The notes under the pieces are model-generated. The model saw only the letters and a program-made list of their open reading frames with translations, did no database searches and had not been told where the DNA came from. A DNA stretch of 64,000 nt from Gracilimonas sp040117685. GTDB lineage: Bacteria > Bacteroidota > Rhodothermia > Balneolales > Balneolaceae. The position numbers and the translations under genes were made by a program. The stretch is from assembly GCF_040117685.2 (NCBI RefSeq), contig NZ_JBEDYP020000013.1, positions 186,001 to 250,000 on the forward strand, read 5' to 3'. This document shows, piece by piece, positions 25,801 to 34,034 of the stretch (the stretch's first letter is position 1; each line of letters begins with the position of its first letter).

Positions 25801-26161
25801 AAGTGTGGTCGTGTTTATCGGGCTGATATTGCTGGCCGGTATTGTGGTGAATAACGCCATTGTGCTTATCGACCTGATCAATCAGATGCGTGAAAAAGGC
25901 GTGGAGAAACTGGAAGCTATTAAAGAAGGCGGAAAGTCGCGCTTACGACCTATTCTTATGACCACCATGACCACTACCCTTGGTCTGCTTCCCCTGGCTA
26001 TTGGTTTTGGCGATGGTGCTGAACTTCGTGCCCCTATGGGTATCACTGTAATTGGCGGTCTGTTGTTTTCAACCTTGCTTACCCTCGTGGTTATTCCCGT
26101 GATGTACGACATCCTTGACCGCAAGACCTATACCACTCAACCCGAAACCGAAACGGCTTAA
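22871..26161 (+). CDS. RND efflux permease 1 (AcrB/HAE-type)
   Basis: Inner-membrane proton-driven efflux pump, 1096 residues. Starts with the typical first helix (IDLSIRRKVTIAMFTVGILL), followed by porter domains and helices TM2-6 with the proton-relay segment GIALGIGMLVDNSIVVLENI, then a second half with LVYLVMASQFESLLHPFIIL and GIVVNNAIVLIDLINQMREKG. An unusually long, Lys-rich and hydrophobic insert (about residues 515-595) lies between the two halves. Substrate cannot be told; an HAE-type drug or lipid exporter is likely. It is 9 nt upstream of the second permease. Confidence 0.94.
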   Translation: MKIIDLSIRRKVTIAMFTVGILLFGMVSLSRLNVNLLPELSYPTLTIRTEFEGAAPVEVENLITKPVEEAVGVVKGVQQVRSISRAGQSDVVLEFAWGTDMNIANLDVMAKLDAVQLPLDANKPVTLRFDPTLDPIMRYALYYNEGENEHPAVDDVNVDYARYQDLESPDAISRLKGLRVLADEQLKKNLESALGVASVKVSGGLEEEIQVNIDQQRLAYLNIPIENVTQILSAENVNLSGGRLEEGTQQYLVRTLNEFKSVEQIRNVVVARNQDNTIYLKDVADVTQAYKEREAITRLNGSEAVEIAIYKEGDANTVAVAEAVNARMANIRDALPSNMKLEKVYDQSVFISSAVNEVKNAGIIGGILAVLVLYLFLRNFWTTVIISVSIPVSIIATFNLMYGNDISLNIMSLGGIALGIGMLVDNSIVVLENIARHREMGKGIVESAREGAGEVGMAVIASTLTTIAVFFPLVFVQGIAGQLFRDQALTVTFSLLASLVVAITLIPMLSSIGGKKNEAQPLDLKEPKTKAGRGLRSVRMFLFYTVPTAITKGFKFIFRWIGKICKALFSPFVWAFDKSYQATEKVYATLLRWSLNHKFIVLSVALLSFAGSLALVPRIGIELIPQLSQGEFAVEFKLPPGTPIEETDNALRSVQNKSKNLENVRTTFAVAGTGNQMDANPEQGGENWGELNVTLASGSSTTDEEAAMDQMRSSLQQIPGLQYKFSRPSLFSFKTPIEIEISGFDLDKLKLAGDAVARKLSSNDRFADVKSTMETGSPEIQILFDRDRAAALGLQVHEVADRIVSNVRGDVATRYSWRDRKIDVLVRAREADRASIDEIQRLIVNPGSERPIPLSAIADVQIANGPGEIRRVSQQRVAIVSANLNYGDLGEAAEEVEKALSETTLPTGILAQIGGQNEEMADSFQSLIFALSLAIFLVYLVMASQFESLLHPFIILFTIPLALVGAILGLYITGTTISVVVFIGLILLAGIVVNNAIVLIDLINQMREKGVEKLEAIKEGGKSRLRPILMTTMTTTLGLLPLAIGFGDGAELRAPMGITVIGGLLFSTLLTLVVIPVMYDILDRKTYTTQPETETA

Positions 26162-26170
26162 AACACTGCC

Positions 26171-29100
26171 ATGCATATTACCGATTTATCCATACGACGC
26201 CCGGTAACCACACTCATGGTTTTTGTGAGTCTGCTGGTTGTGGGATTGATTGCCACCAGGTTGGTTCCGCTTGAGTTCATGCCCAATATCACTTTCCCCG
26301 GAGCTTTTATTCAGCTTCCCTACCCCAATTCTACCCCGACTGAAGTTAATGAGAATATAGCCCGCCCCATTGAGGAAGTGCTTGCCACCATCAGTGGAGT
26401 TGAGCGTATTAACTCCAACTCCGGGGAAGACAATGCGGGTGTATTCATTACTTTTAAACAAGGAAATGAAATTGACCTCAAAGCCATCGAGATCAAGGAA
26501 AAAATCGAAAGCATCCGAAATCAGCTACCCGATGACTTTGAGCACTACACCATCAATAAATTTCAGGATGGAGATGCTCCTACCCTACTTTTGCGTATTT
26601 CCAGCAACCGGGATCTTTCAGACGCCTATGAGTTACTGAATCGTAACCTGAAGCAGCGTATCGAGCGTATTCCGGGAGTAGGTCAGGTTACTTTGTATGG
26701 TGTGGAGAAAAAGGAAATACGAATTGAACTCGATCCCGATCGGCTCACTCAATATAACATCAACCTGAACAGGCTGAGTAGTACCCTTCGACAAGCAAAT
26801 TTTTCCATTTCGGCCGGTAAAATCACCGATGCGGGACTTCGTTACATGGTTCGTCCGGTCGGCAACCTGAATGGTGTTGAGGATATCGAAAACCTGATTG
26901 TGGCCGATAACAACATCCGTGTAAAAGATATCGCCACTGTTAAATACACCTCTCCCGAACGAAATTACGCCCGTCACCTCGACCGCAAATACGCTATCGG
27001 GCTCGACATCACCAAAGAATCTACCGCCAATACCGTTGAAGTGGTTGACAGGGTTTTAGCTGAAATTGATGAGGTGAACGAGCTCCCTGAAATGCAGGGT
27101 ATTGAAATTTTTGAAATGTTTAATCAGGCTGACGGTATCCTGAGTTCATTGCGGGAGCTTTTTAATTCGGGAATGATAGGGGCCCTCCTTTCCGTATTTG
27201 TGTTGTACATCTTCCTGCGGCAAATGAGCACCACCTTAATTGTGGCTACCGCAGTTCCCTTTTCACTTATTGTTACACTCGGCTTTTTCTACTTCCTCGA
27301 TATTTCACTGAACATCCTTTCCATGATGGGGCTTATGCTTGCCATTGGTATGCTTGTAGATAATGCGGTAGTGGTTACGGAGAACATCCACCGATACCAG
27401 CGCAAAGGAAATGAAGCTCAAAAAGCGGCTCTGCTTGGAGCCAAAGAAGTTTCCATTGCCGTAACGGCCGGTACGCTCACATCCATCATCGTATTTCTAC
27501 CCAATGTGGTGAACGAGAGCTTTATCTCACAGCATATGTATTACATCGGCATGGCGATTATTATCGCCTTGCTGGCTTCTTTGGTTATATCACTGACCGT
27601 TATTCCCCTGCTGGCTTCCAAAATTCACCCACCGGAAAAGTCAAAGAAGAAAACAGTTATCGATAAGCTATCTGTTAAGTACTCTGCTTTGCTTGGGTGG
27701 TTATTGGAACGGCGTAAAATCTCCGTTCTATTTATCACCTTGCTGTTTCTGAGTGGTGGCATTCCGATGGCTTTTATGAATGTGGATATGTTTCCACGGA
27801 TAGAAGAGCGGCAACTACGCCTGCAGTACAACCTGAATGCCAGCTATACCCTGGAGCGTGTCAAAGAATCGGTTGACCGGATTGAAGAGTACCTGTACGA
27901 AAACCAGGATAAGTTCGAAATCGAGTCGGTATATACTTACTACCAGCCTGACTTTGCAAATTCTACCATCAATCTTATTGACGAGGATGATGCCAAAAAA
28001 GCGGTGACACAGATTAAGGAAGAAATACAGAAAGACCTGCCTAAAATTGCACTCGGGCAACCGGCTTTTGAGTTCATAAGCCGTAACAGCACCGAACAGG
28101 TTCGGGTTTTTGTTCAGGGTGAATCGATGGATGTTCTTGAAGACCTGGCCGATCAGGTAGAATGGCGGCTTGGACAAATTGAAGGTTTTGCGGACGTGCG
28201 CTCCGAAGCCGAGGCCGGCAGTGATGAAATCCGCCTCACTGTAAACCATGATCGCGCCCGTAATTTCGGACTTACATCCTCGGCTGTTGCCAGTATGGTT
28301 TCCGGAGCCATGCGTGGCCAAACCATACAGCGCATTCGGGGTGAAGACAGTGAAATTGATGTAATTTTGGCCTTTCAGGATGTGAACCGGCAAACCATCG
28401 ACGATCTTAAAAACCTGCCGATTTCGATTAATGACGAGCAGTCCGTAAAACTTGCCACCCTTGCCGACTTTGAAGAGCGCCCCGGAGCCGGACGTATATT
28501 CAGGGAAAACCGCCGAACCTCGCTGGGCATTTCCGTTAACCTCGATGACATAACTTCGGATGAAGCCCGTGGAAAAATATCTCAGGTGATGGATCAGATA
28601 GTTTACCCGGCCGGCTACGGATGGAGTTACGGACGCAGCTTTGGCAACGACATGGATGCCATGAACACCATGCTATTTAACATTGGTATTGCCTTTTTCC
28701 TGATTTACCTGATCATGGCCTCGCTGTTTGAATCCCTTATGTATCCCACCAGCGTACTCTCCTGTATTTTTTATGGTATGATCGGAATCTTCTGGTTCTT
28801 CTTTATCACCGGTACCACTTTTGACCTCATGGCTTTTATCGGAATTCTGATCCTGATGGGAATTGTGGTAAATAACGGGATCGTGCTGATCGACCATATC
28901 AACCACCTGCGCAGTGAGGGGTTGTCCCGAAGGGAAGCCGTGATACAGGGCGGGAAAGATCGTATGCGTCCTATTTTGATGACCGCTGCTACCACCGTGC
29001 TTGGCCTGGTACCTCTCTGTTTCGGAACCACGCAGATTGGCGGTGACGGCCCTCCCTACTTCCCAATGGCCCGAGCCATTGTGGGCGGACTTACTTTTTC

Positions 29101-29194
29101 TACGGTAGTAACCCTCCTGGTACTCCCTTCCATTTATGTGATATTGGATGACATCAAGATCTGGAGCAACAGGATTTTACATTCGGCTAAGTAA
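26171..29194 (+). CDS. RND efflux permease 2
   Basis: Second RND permease, 1007 residues, with the same plan as its neighbour but clearly diverged: start ITDLSIRRPVTTLMVFVSLL, proton-relay helix LMLAIGMLVDNAVVVTENIH, second-half helices LIYLIMASLFESLMYPTSVL and GIVVNNGIVLIDHINHLRSEG. It lacks the long central insert. Pairing with one adaptor recalls MdtABC-type pumps in which two permeases form a heterotrimer; that is an inference from layout. No TolC-like gene follows. Confidence 0.94.
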   Translation: MHITDLSIRRPVTTLMVFVSLLVVGLIATRLVPLEFMPNITFPGAFIQLPYPNSTPTEVNENIARPIEEVLATISGVERINSNSGEDNAGVFITFKQGNEIDLKAIEIKEKIESIRNQLPDDFEHYTINKFQDGDAPTLLLRISSNRDLSDAYELLNRNLKQRIERIPGVGQVTLYGVEKKEIRIELDPDRLTQYNINLNRLSSTLRQANFSISAGKITDAGLRYMVRPVGNLNGVEDIENLIVADNNIRVKDIATVKYTSPERNYARHLDRKYAIGLDITKESTANTVEVVDRVLAEIDEVNELPEMQGIEIFEMFNQADGILSSLRELFNSGMIGALLSVFVLYIFLRQMSTTLIVATAVPFSLIVTLGFFYFLDISLNILSMMGLMLAIGMLVDNAVVVTENIHRYQRKGNEAQKAALLGAKEVSIAVTAGTLTSIIVFLPNVVNESFISQHMYYIGMAIIIALLASLVISLTVIPLLASKIHPPEKSKKKTVIDKLSVKYSALLGWLLERRKISVLFITLLFLSGGIPMAFMNVDMFPRIEERQLRLQYNLNASYTLERVKESVDRIEEYLYENQDKFEIESVYTYYQPDFANSTINLIDEDDAKKAVTQIKEEIQKDLPKIALGQPAFEFISRNSTEQVRVFVQGESMDVLEDLADQVEWRLGQIEGFADVRSEAEAGSDEIRLTVNHDRARNFGLTSSAVASMVSGAMRGQTIQRIRGEDSEIDVILAFQDVNRQTIDDLKNLPISINDEQSVKLATLADFEERPGAGRIFRENRRTSLGISVNLDDITSDEARGKISQVMDQIVYPAGYGWSYGRSFGNDMDAMNTMLFNIGIAFFLIYLIMASLFESLMYPTSVLSCIFYGMIGIFWFFFITGTTFDLMAFIGILILMGIVVNNGIVLIDHINHLRSEGLSRREAVIQGGKDRMRPILMTAATTVLGLVPLCFGTTQIGGDGPPYFPMARAIVGGLTFSTVVTLLVLPSIYVILDDIKIWSNRILHSAK

Positions 29195-29212
29195 TAACTG
29201 ATCCCAATCAAT

Positions 29213-29262
29213 CTCGTCACGGCGCTCTGCTCCGCGACGCAATATCGGAAGCTCTTGCTTCC
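29213..29262. repeat. Twin-hairpin repeat, copy 3
   Basis: First hairpin CGTCaCGGcGC-tct-GCtCCGcGACG (two mismatches), spacer CAATATC, second hairpin GGAAGC-tctt-GCTTCC. It lies 19 nt after the second RND permease and may also end its transcript. Confidence 0.75.
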
Positions 29263-29379
29263 ATATCCGCTTCCACAGCCGGAGCAACTTAACCATACAA
29301 AAACCGGCTTGGTAATCACTGACACATAAATGCTTTTTTTAATTTATGTTTAGGGTGATTTTCAACTTCATCCTGATTC

Positions 29380-30108
29380 ATGACTGACGACATCACCAAG
29401 CATAGCGAAACCTTTACCATCCGGGCCAGTGAAGTAGGGTCAGGTGGTCAGATTACCCTGCCTGCCCTTTGTTCTCTTTTCCAGGAGGTAGCCGGCAATC
29501 ATGCTCACAAGCTGAACTTTGATATCACCCAGCTTCACGAGCAAGACCTTACCTGGGTGCTCCATCGAATGGACATCAGGATTGAGCGATATCCCAACTG
29601 GAGAGAAAAGATTACCGTGGAAACCTGGCCGGCCGCCGGCGATGCCTTGCGGGCCTATAGGGATTACAGGATTCTGGATGAAGAAGGCGAACAAATTGGA
29701 GCCTGCCTCAGCTACTGGATGATGATCAACCTGAAAACCCGAAAACCCACCCGTATGCCTCAGGAAGTTCTGGACCTCCGGTTGTCGGAACTGGATCATG
29801 TGATGCCGGTTAAATCGGACCGGATGAATCCATTTGAAGAAAGCGATGTAGCGAAAAAGTTTGTAGTACGGAAATCAGACCTCGACATGAATGAGCATGT
29901 AAACAACGCCCGCTTTGTAGAGTGGCTCATGGAAACTTATGACGATGACAAGGCTTACCTGATCAAGAATATGGATATCATGTTCATGCGGGAAAGCCAC
30001 TCCGGAGATATGATTACATCCGAACGGAAAAATCTGGAACATCAAAACTACCGCCATCAGCTTACCAACCAGGATGGAGATGTGTTGGCCTTGGCTACCT
30101 GCAGCTGA
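29380..30108 (+). CDS. Acyl-ACP thioesterase (FatA/FatB family)
   Basis: Releases free fatty acid from acyl-ACP. 242 residues forming two hot-dog domains. The first has LCSLFQEVAGNHAHKLNFDI and WVLHRMDIRIERYPNWREKI; the second carries the catalytic-type segment SDLDMNEHVNNARFVEWLME (Asn and His of the N-x-H pattern). Cytoplasmic, normal bacterial length. Possibly supplies fatty acids to the LuxC/LuxE pair at 49-51 kb, though that link is speculative. Confidence 0.9.
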   Translation: MTDDITKHSETFTIRASEVGSGGQITLPALCSLFQEVAGNHAHKLNFDITQLHEQDLTWVLHRMDIRIERYPNWREKITVETWPAAGDALRAYRDYRILDEEGEQIGACLSYWMMINLKTRKPTRMPQEVLDLRLSELDHVMPVKSDRMNPFEESDVAKKFVVRKSDLDMNEHVNNARFVEWLMETYDDDKAYLIKNMDIMFMRESHSGDMITSERKNLEHQNYRHQLTNQDGDVLALATCS

Positions 30109-30134
30109 TTTATCCTATTGCCAGATTAAGGTGT

Positions 30135-30197
30135 AACCCTTCCAGGGTTATGGCATTCGTCCTTGTTTTGGCTAAGTGGTTTAACCCTGGAAGGGTT
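30135..30197. repeat. AACCCT-TCC-AGGGTT inverted pair
   Basis: A 15-mer AACCCTTCCAGGGTT at 30135-30149 and its exact reverse complement AACCCTGGAAGGGTT at 30183-30197. Each is itself a 6-bp hairpin. It lies between the convergent thioesterase and aldo/keto reductase genes and could act as a terminator in both directions. Confidence 0.85.
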
Positions 30198-30220
30198 GAT
30201 GATTCTATTACTCCCCTATT

Positions 30221-31042
30221 TTACTTATCCCATTCGGGGGCAAAGTCGGGGTTAATAATCCGGGTATCTTTCTGGATGTCATCGATGGCATAGAAGTCGT
30301 CGTCTTCCAATACAAAATCGAATACATCGATATTCTCCTTCAGATGTTCTTCCGAAGAAGCTTTGGGTATGGCAACCACCTGCTCTTGCTCTATCAACCA
30401 GCGGAGTGCTATTTGTGCGGGCGATTTCCCATATTTTTCACCAAGCTTTTGGAGCAATGGATCATCCATCACTTTCGCCTGTGCCAATGGAGAATAAGCG
30501 GTGAACAGGATATCCTGCTCGGCGGTGTAGTCCAGTAAGTCAAACTGGCTCAGAAAGGGGTGGTACTCAACCTGATTACAAAAGATGGGAGCTCCGAGCT
30601 CTTCATTCACTTCCTTCAATAACTTTAAAGGGAAGTTTGCTACGCCAATATTCAGTGCTTTACCCTGATCGCGCAGTGATAGAAAAGCCTCCATCGTTTT
30701 TTCAATGTTTACTTCCGGGTTGGGCCAGTGCACCATCAAAAGGTCCACATAGGGAGTATCGAGTTCCCGAAGCGAGTTCTCTGCAATCTTCAACACATCG
30801 TCTTTCTCAAGATGGGTATGCCAGATTTTAGTCGTAAGAAAAATCTCTTCCCGATCAACATGTGATCTCTTGATGGCCTCCCCAACTTCTCTTTCGTTTT
30901 TATAGCTTTGGGCAGTGTCGATGTGGCGGTAGCCAAGATTCAGTGCCAGCTTTATTGTGTTTTCGCCTTCTCTGCCAATTAATCGGTGTGTTCCTAACCC
31001 TACTTCGGGCACTTCCACCCCTTGAATTGTTTTAAACTGCAT
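30221..31042 (-). CDS. Aldo/keto reductase
   Basis: NADPH-dependent reductase of aldehydes and ketones, 273 residues, (beta/alpha)8 barrel. The tetrad is visible: Asp and Tyr in RHIDTAQSYKNEREVG, Lys in FLTTKIWHTHL, His in LLMVHWPNPEV. The cofactor-binding end AIPKASSEEHLKENIDVFDF is normal. Similar to the AKR5 group (YvgN, DkgA). Own transcript; natural substrate unknown. Confidence 0.93.
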   Translation of the reverse strand: MQFKTIQGVEVPEVGLGTHRLIGREGENTIKLALNLGYRHIDTAQSYKNEREVGEAIKRSHVDREEIFLTTKIWHTHLEKDDVLKIAENSLRELDTPYVDLLMVHWPNPEVNIEKTMEAFLSLRDQGKALNIGVANFPLKLLKEVNEELGAPIFCNQVEYHPFLSQFDLLDYTAEQDILFTAYSPLAQAKVMDDPLLQKLGEKYGKSPAQIALRWLIEQEQVVAIPKASSEEHLKENIDVFDFVLEDDDFYAIDDIQKDTRIINPDFAPEWDK

Positions 31043-31120
31043 GATAGGTAAAGAGTACTTGTCCTTTTTTGATTTATGGTTACTTATTTGGAATAACTGT
31101 TATCACGCGAAATCTGTTCA

Positions 31121-33952
31121 CTATTTTACTAATGTCATTTTTCGGGTCATAACACTCTTTCCGACTTCAAGCTGGTAGATATACATCCCGCTGGGTTTGT
31201 CGGTGGCATCCCATTCAAACTGATGCTCTCCGGCCGACATGGTTCCTTCTGCAATCACGGCAACAGGCTGCCCCACAATATTAAAAATTGAGAGACGAAC
31301 TTCTTCCGCTTCCGGTAAATAAAATGAGATAATGGTAGCGGGGTTAAAAGGATTAGGGAAATTTTGATGAAGCTCTACTTCACGGGGCAGTGTATCATCT
31401 CCCTCCGTTTCTTCTGCTATTTGTCCGGGTGGCTGAATGTGAATCACAAATCGGTCTTTTTCGGAATAGTTATCTAAGGAAGCTTCTTTTTCGGATTTGT
31501 CTTCCTCTGTAAGTACGGTATGATCGAAGGTTATGCTAAAGCCTTCTCTGAGTACATACTCCTTTTCAGCTGCTTTATCTTCCAGCTTTATTTCCCAATC
31601 AGTAGGGATGGCCGTCCACTCATTAACCGAAAGTGTAAGTTTACCCGAAGCGGAAGTACTGAATTGCAATGGTAGTGAAAGTGCCTGTTCAATCTTTGAT
31701 GAGAGCGTTATTTCACTAAAATATTCTTCTCCACCTGAAAAAGCCATATCCAGAAAAGAAGGACCACCCAAAAATAATTCCGGATATGAGTTAAGGTCTT
31801 TTACACTTTCTGTATTTCCATTATCCGCAAATTGAACCGTAACTGCTTCGCTCTGATCTTCTGAGCTGAGGCTTAGGGATAAGGTGGAAATTTCATCTTC
31901 CGGGATATTTTCTATATCAGATTCACCGGAAGATTGTGCAAGATCCTGAACATCAAAAATAAGTTCTCTTTGCGGTTGTAAATCACCAAGCATAAGCCAG
32001 AAAGGAGCCTGTGCAGGAATTTCATCATCATTCTTCAATGGCACAAAATCCAAATCACCGGCCGTGCTCTGCTTAATTCCATAGAAAACCGGATTTACAG
32101 AAACATCAGGATATTTTTCCATGCTTAGCTCAAGAAGCCGTTGCACGTTGACAGGGGTTTCCAGATTATTATAAACCAGATTTAAGCCTTCCGTACCATT
32201 TAAAGCTTCGTTGTTGTCAAAGTCGGTAGCAGATACATTTAATGTAAGCGTGCTATTATTTGGTGCTTTTTGAGAAGAAGATCTGCTCCAGTCTGCCAAT
32301 TTTTGTACTTCTTCTCCTTCAAAACCTCCAATCAGAACCGGGTAATCAGATATGGATGCAGCATCAGGGACAACCTCCACAAATTCTTGTGTTTCCTCAT
32401 CCCAGCCTTTTAATATTATTTCAGGGAAAACACGTTCAAGGCCTTCCGTTTGGGTTATTATTTTAAGTCCCGGTTGCAAGAGTTGCTGTACAGAAGCTTG
32501 AAGTCCGGTTAGTGTACCATCATTCATTTGTTGAGTGGCATTATTGATTACATTATTACCAGCTACTACTTCATCCCGATCAGCATTACTACCCCCCGCT
32601 CTTTTCTGCTCGTTGTAGCGAAACTCGTGAATAGTTTCCCCGGCAAAGTCCTTCAGCACCAATTGGCCGCCTCTCCTATTCAGCAGAGGTTTATCCAGCT
32701 TTGAATAGATGATTGTTTGCATCGAATCTTTCTCCGATTCAATAACTTCATTCTTAATCAGGATAGTTTGTTGAGGGAATAAAACGGCATCATCTTTAAA
32801 TGTAAATTTTTGGTCTTTCGAAGAAAGGGTCCAGCCGTTTAATGATACTACCCCATCTTCCATATTCCTGATTTTGATAAAACCATCGCCATTCGGTGCA
32901 TTGACTGCTTCAGAAATTAAAATCTCAGGTTTTTCATTATCCAGGATGATTTTACTGTGGGTGAGAAAATCGCCGAAATTACCATTGGTCAAATTCTGCA
33001 AGGTAAATATTCCTGTTTCCCTGCCCTCGTAATCCATATCATCGTTAATAGGAACTCTCACTTCATATATTCCATCGCCAATCAGCCCGGTAAAATTAAG
33101 CGTAGTGGTTTCAAAGTCTAAATAATCATCCGGTGAGGTGATGCTTCTCAGCGTGTCAAACTTCACGTCAACCGATAGTCGGGAGCCGTCGTGCTCATAA
33201 ATGGCGACGTTCAAAATGGCTACCGAATCTGACTCCTGAACAGTGGAAACACTTTGGTCAAAAAGAACAACCGGTGGAGAAATTAAATTAAAAGAAGTGC
33301 CAAAAACCGGGAAAGGGCGGGTTTCGCTTCCTCTCCAATGGCTTTCATTTCCTACATATTGCAACAACAAATTCCGGGTTCCACTGGCACCGTTTCTGAT
33401 GTAATATTGGTAATTGGAGGCATCTCCTAATGTCAAAAACGTGTGGTCACTTTCTTCTAAACTTTCCGGTATATCTGAACCCAGTGATTCTTCTTCTGAG
33501 GTATTCCAGATAACTCCCTTTCCCCAGCCAACGGCAAAGATAAACCGATACACTTCTTCTTTCTGATAGGCAAACAGACGGTATGTCCCTCCTTCAAAAC
33601 TGATATTACCTTCTATATCCAGCCGCTCGTCATTTAAGGCGTTAAGGTGAATGTTTGTACCGGCCTGAACAGAGCTTTTGAACGTTACTTTAAGTTCATT
33701 CCCGGATAAAGTTTGAGCTTGCCTATCCCACTTCCCGTTTGAGAAATACAGCTCCGTACCTTCCTCAATATCGATAAGCGGTATAAAATCGATGGATTGA
33801 GTATCCGCATTGGCAGATACAATGACTACATCGCCCGGAAGCAATACAGACTGGGCTGTTGCCTTGAAACCCAAGGTAGCAACCAGAAAGAAAAGGGCGA
33901 TATGTAGTGCTTTTAAATGTTTACCGAATAGTAACTTTTGAGCCATAGGCAC
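31121..33952 (-). CDS. Large secreted protein with lamin-tail-like and Calx-beta domains and T9SS sorting tail
   Basis: 943 residues with a signal peptide (HIALFFLVATLGFKATAQSV). After an N-terminal beta domain (about 35-215) there is a Calx-beta-like segment (about 230-330, DDYLDFETTTLNFTG, INDDMDYEGRETG), then a lamin-tail-like domain (about 340-450, ILISEAVNAPNGDGFIKIRN, SLNGWTLSSKDQKFTF), a long repetitive beta region, and a type A C-terminal sorting domain (about 860-943, HQNFPNPFNPATIISFYLPE ending VMTRKMTLVK). Exported and surface-attached or released by the type IX system. No enzymatic motif seen. Confidence 0.85.
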   Translation of the reverse strand: MPMAQKLLFGKHLKALHIALFFLVATLGFKATAQSVLLPGDVVIVSANADTQSIDFIPLIDIEEGTELYFSNGKWDRQAQTLSGNELKVTFKSSVQAGTNIHLNALNDERLDIEGNISFEGGTYRLFAYQKEEVYRFIFAVGWGKGVIWNTSEEESLGSDIPESLEESDHTFLTLGDASNYQYYIRNGASGTRNLLLQYVGNESHWRGSETRPFPVFGTSFNLISPPVVLFDQSVSTVQESDSVAILNVAIYEHDGSRLSVDVKFDTLRSITSPDDYLDFETTTLNFTGLIGDGIYEVRVPINDDMDYEGRETGIFTLQNLTNGNFGDFLTHSKIILDNEKPEILISEAVNAPNGDGFIKIRNMEDGVVSLNGWTLSSKDQKFTFKDDAVLFPQQTILIKNEVIESEKDSMQTIIYSKLDKPLLNRRGGQLVLKDFAGETIHEFRYNEQKRAGGSNADRDEVVAGNNVINNATQQMNDGTLTGLQASVQQLLQPGLKIITQTEGLERVFPEIILKGWDEETQEFVEVVPDAASISDYPVLIGGFEGEEVQKLADWSRSSSQKAPNNSTLTLNVSATDFDNNEALNGTEGLNLVYNNLETPVNVQRLLELSMEKYPDVSVNPVFYGIKQSTAGDLDFVPLKNDDEIPAQAPFWLMLGDLQPQRELIFDVQDLAQSSGESDIENIPEDEISTLSLSLSSEDQSEAVTVQFADNGNTESVKDLNSYPELFLGGPSFLDMAFSGGEEYFSEITLSSKIEQALSLPLQFSTSASGKLTLSVNEWTAIPTDWEIKLEDKAAEKEYVLREGFSITFDHTVLTEEDKSEKEASLDNYSEKDRFVIHIQPPGQIAEETEGDDTLPREVELHQNFPNPFNPATIISFYLPEAEEVRLSIFNIVGQPVAVIAEGTMSAGEHQFEWDATDKPSGMYIYQLEVGKSVMTRKMTLVK

Positions 33953-34034
33953 ACGTGTTACTCATTATTTTTGTTCCTTCAATTAACAGATTTTCAGGCA
34001 TAAAGGCATATAAAATTTCCTGTTTTCTGAAATT

